NCBI GenBank assembly: GCA_007130025.1
Contig: SLTF01000155.1
Coordinates: forward strand, 1-6,901
DNA length: 6,901 nucleotides
Direction: 5' to 3'
Source of the DNA: Spirochaetales bacterium
Lineage (GTDB): Bacteria > Spirochaetota > Spirochaetia > DSM-27196 > PWMO01
Part shown: positions 5,850 through 6,901 of the stretch, one piece after another
Numbering within the stretch: the stretch's first letter is position 1
How the letters are laid out: each line of letters starts with the position of its first letter
Translations under genes and position numbers: made by a program
The notes under the pieces: generated by a model
Databases searched by the model: none
Seen by the model: only the letters and a program-made list of their open reading frames with translations
Told to the model about the DNA's origin: nothing

Positions 5850-6881
5850 ATGGAGAACCTGCTCGAGGTACGCAACCTCACCAAAACCTTCCAGACCAAA
5901 AAGGGCCTGCTGCACGCAGTCAACGATATCACCTTCGACGTGCGCAAAGGTGAGACGCTGGGCATTGTGGGTGAGTCGGGCTGTGGAAAATCAACCACGG
6001 GACGTGCGGTGCTGCGCCTGGTCGAGCCAACCGCCGGCGAGGTCCGATTTGAAGGCAAGGATATCCTGAGCTACAACGCGCGAACGATGCGCGAAGCCCG
6101 GAAGGACATGCAGATCATCTTCCAGGATCCCTTTGCCTCGCTCAACCCGCGATTGAGCATCTCGCAGATTATCGCGGAGCCCTTCGACGTCTATCGCATG
6201 TACGACGCCAAAGAGCGCGCCAACCGGGTGCTGGAGCTGATGCGCACGGTGGGTTTGAGCCACCGGCTGGTGAACGCCTTCCCCCACGAACTTGACGGCG
6301 GTCGCCGACAGCGGGTAGGTGTCGCGCGAGCCCTGGCCTTGAATCCCAAGTTCATCGTCTGTGATGAGCCGGTCTCGGCGCTCGACGTCTCCATTCAGGC
6401 ACAGATTCTGAACCTGATTCAGGACCTGCAACAGAAACTCAGCCTGACCTACATGTTCATCTCCCACGATCTGAGCGTGGTGAAGCACATCTCGGATCGG
6501 GTTGCGGTGATGTATCTGGGCAAGATCGTGGAACTCACCACCTCACGCAAAATCTTCACCAACCCGCTGCACCCCTACACCCAGGCGCTGCTGTCGGCCA
6601 TCCCCATTCCCAAGGTGGGCAAGAAGCGCAAACGGATCATTCTCTCGGGAGACGTGCCGAGCCCGATCAACCCGCCCAGGGGCTGCATCTTCTCCGGTCG
6701 CTGTCCCTTTGTGATGCCCAAGTGCAAAGAGGCCCCACCGCCGGTCATTGAGGCCGAGCCGGAGCATTTCGTCTCCTGTTATCTCATTTCGGACAAGATC
6801 AACCCCGCGGACGCCGGGAGCCCGAGCTCAGCTCACTCCTCGGACTCAAACGGCACCTCGCAGAACTCCGCCACCGCCTGA
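5850..6881 (+). CDS. dppF: ABC importer ATPase, DppF/OppF type, with variant signature
   Basis: The second nucleotide-binding subunit, 343 residues from the ATG. Walker A is GESGCGKST (41-49), the Q-loop Gln is Q92 in IFQDPFASLNP, Walker B is FIVCDE (168-173) with catalytic Glu173, and the switch His is H206. The ABC signature is unusual: L148-D-G-G-R152 instead of LSGGQ, so the conserved Ser and Gln are both replaced, although the following RQRVGVARAL is normal. I recall this LDGGR form in a subset of DppF-like proteins, so it is probably a lineage variant, not a defect. The C-terminal oligo_HPY region has NPLHPYTQALL and four cysteines, C279, C285, C292 and C310, spaced exactly as in the DppD-type partner. 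Residues from about 313 on are a Ser/Asn/Thr-rich tail lying partly over a convergent reading frame. The gene begins 3 bp after its neighbour. No terminator follows it within the window. Confidence 0.95.
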   Translation: MENLLEVRNLTKTFQTKKGLLHAVNDITFDVRKGETLGIVGESGCGKSTTGRAVLRLVEPTAGEVRFEGKDILSYNARTMREARKDMQIIFQDPFASLNPRLSISQIIAEPFDVYRMYDAKERANRVLELMRTVGLSHRLVNAFPHELDGGRRQRVGVARALALNPKFIVCDEPVSALDVSIQAQILNLIQDLQQKLSLTYMFISHDLSVVKHISDRVAVMYLGKIVELTTSRKIFTNPLHPYTQALLSAIPIPKVGKKRKRIILSGDVPSPINPPRGCIFSGRCPFVMPKCKEAPPPVIEAEPEHFVSCYLISDKINPADAGSPSSAHSSDSNGTSQNSATA

Positions 6882-6901
6882 CCGATTCCCCGAAGGTAGT
6901 C
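6833..6901 (-). CDS. Possible C-terminal end of a convergent gene (runs off right edge)
   Basis: Read leftward from the right edge, an open frame gives DYLRGIGQAVAEFCEVPFES, then EE and a TGA at 6835..6833. The 22 residues have a normal soluble-protein composition, whereas the rightward gene over the same bases ends in a low-complexity Ser/Asn/Thr tail. It would overlap the DppF-type gene tail to tail by 49 bp. Caution is needed: the third codon positions of both frames coincide, so high G+C there is not independent evidence, and another leftward frame is also open. No family is recognisable. Confidence 0.38.
   Translation of the reverse strand, partial: DYLRGIGQAVAEFCEVPFESEE

Noticed and set aside
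5067..5915. Long leftward frame over the DppD-type gene
   Set aside because: Shadow of a clear ATPase gene; no ribosome binding site or domain supports it.
5150..6150. Similar DNA around the Q-loop regions of the two ATPase genes, suggesting a repeat
   Set aside because: The likeness comes from old paralogy of DppD- and DppF-type ATPases, not from a recent duplication or mobile repeat.
1..6901. tRNA or rRNA genes, CRISPR arrays, insertion sequences, phage or defence genes
   Set aside because: None seen on either strand: no repeat-spacer pattern, no transposase or integrase motifs, and no clover-leaf candidates noticed by eye.

Overview
The window is a GC-rich bacterial segment, probably from a diderm. 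Two observations point tentatively to a spirochaete. The binding protein has a non-lipoprotein signal peptide followed by a Gln-rich start (GQQQ), as is common in spirochaete ABC binding proteins. The Bor-like lipoprotein has a relaxed lipobox. This taxonomic guess is inference; no rRNA or other phylogenetic marker is present.

Layout: the left 1.07 kb holds a leftward gene set. In transcription order it is a small Bor-like lipoprotein (777..1073), a second predicted lipoprotein with a possible PsbP/LpqN/DcrB-like domain (154..765), and the start of an unidentified, probably membrane-anchored protein that runs off the left edge (1..144). A 270-bp divergent intergenic region (1074..1343) carries a candidate sigma70-type promoter for each direction and two copies of a 9-bp near-palindrome, CACGGCGTG, in opposite orientation. 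It contains no credible gene.

The remaining 5.5 kb is one rightward operon for a complete ABC importer of the peptide/nickel/opine (PepT, Dpp/Opp/Gsi-like) family. Its order is substrate-binding protein (1344..2885), DppB-type permease (2953..3879), DppC-type permease (3888..4847), DppD-type ATPase (4860..5846) and DppF-type ATPase (5850..6881). The last four genes are separated by only 3 to 12 bp. The 67-bp gap after the binding-protein gene holds a strong hairpin with a UUCG tetraloop, which probably lets the binding protein be made in excess over the membrane parts. The binding protein would capture ligand in the periplasm and deliver it to the two-permease channel, and the two ATPases would power import. 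The substrate cannot be read from the sequence; peptides or glutathione-like compounds are the best guess.

At the right edge the 3' end of the DppF-type gene seems to overlap the 3' end of a convergent leftward gene (6833..6901, partial). I see no undescribed defence or mobile system here. The most interesting points are the non-canonical ABC signature (LDGGR) in the second ATPase, identically spaced four-cysteine motifs in both ATPases, the UUCG hairpin, the paired palindromes, and the two gene fragments at the window edges.
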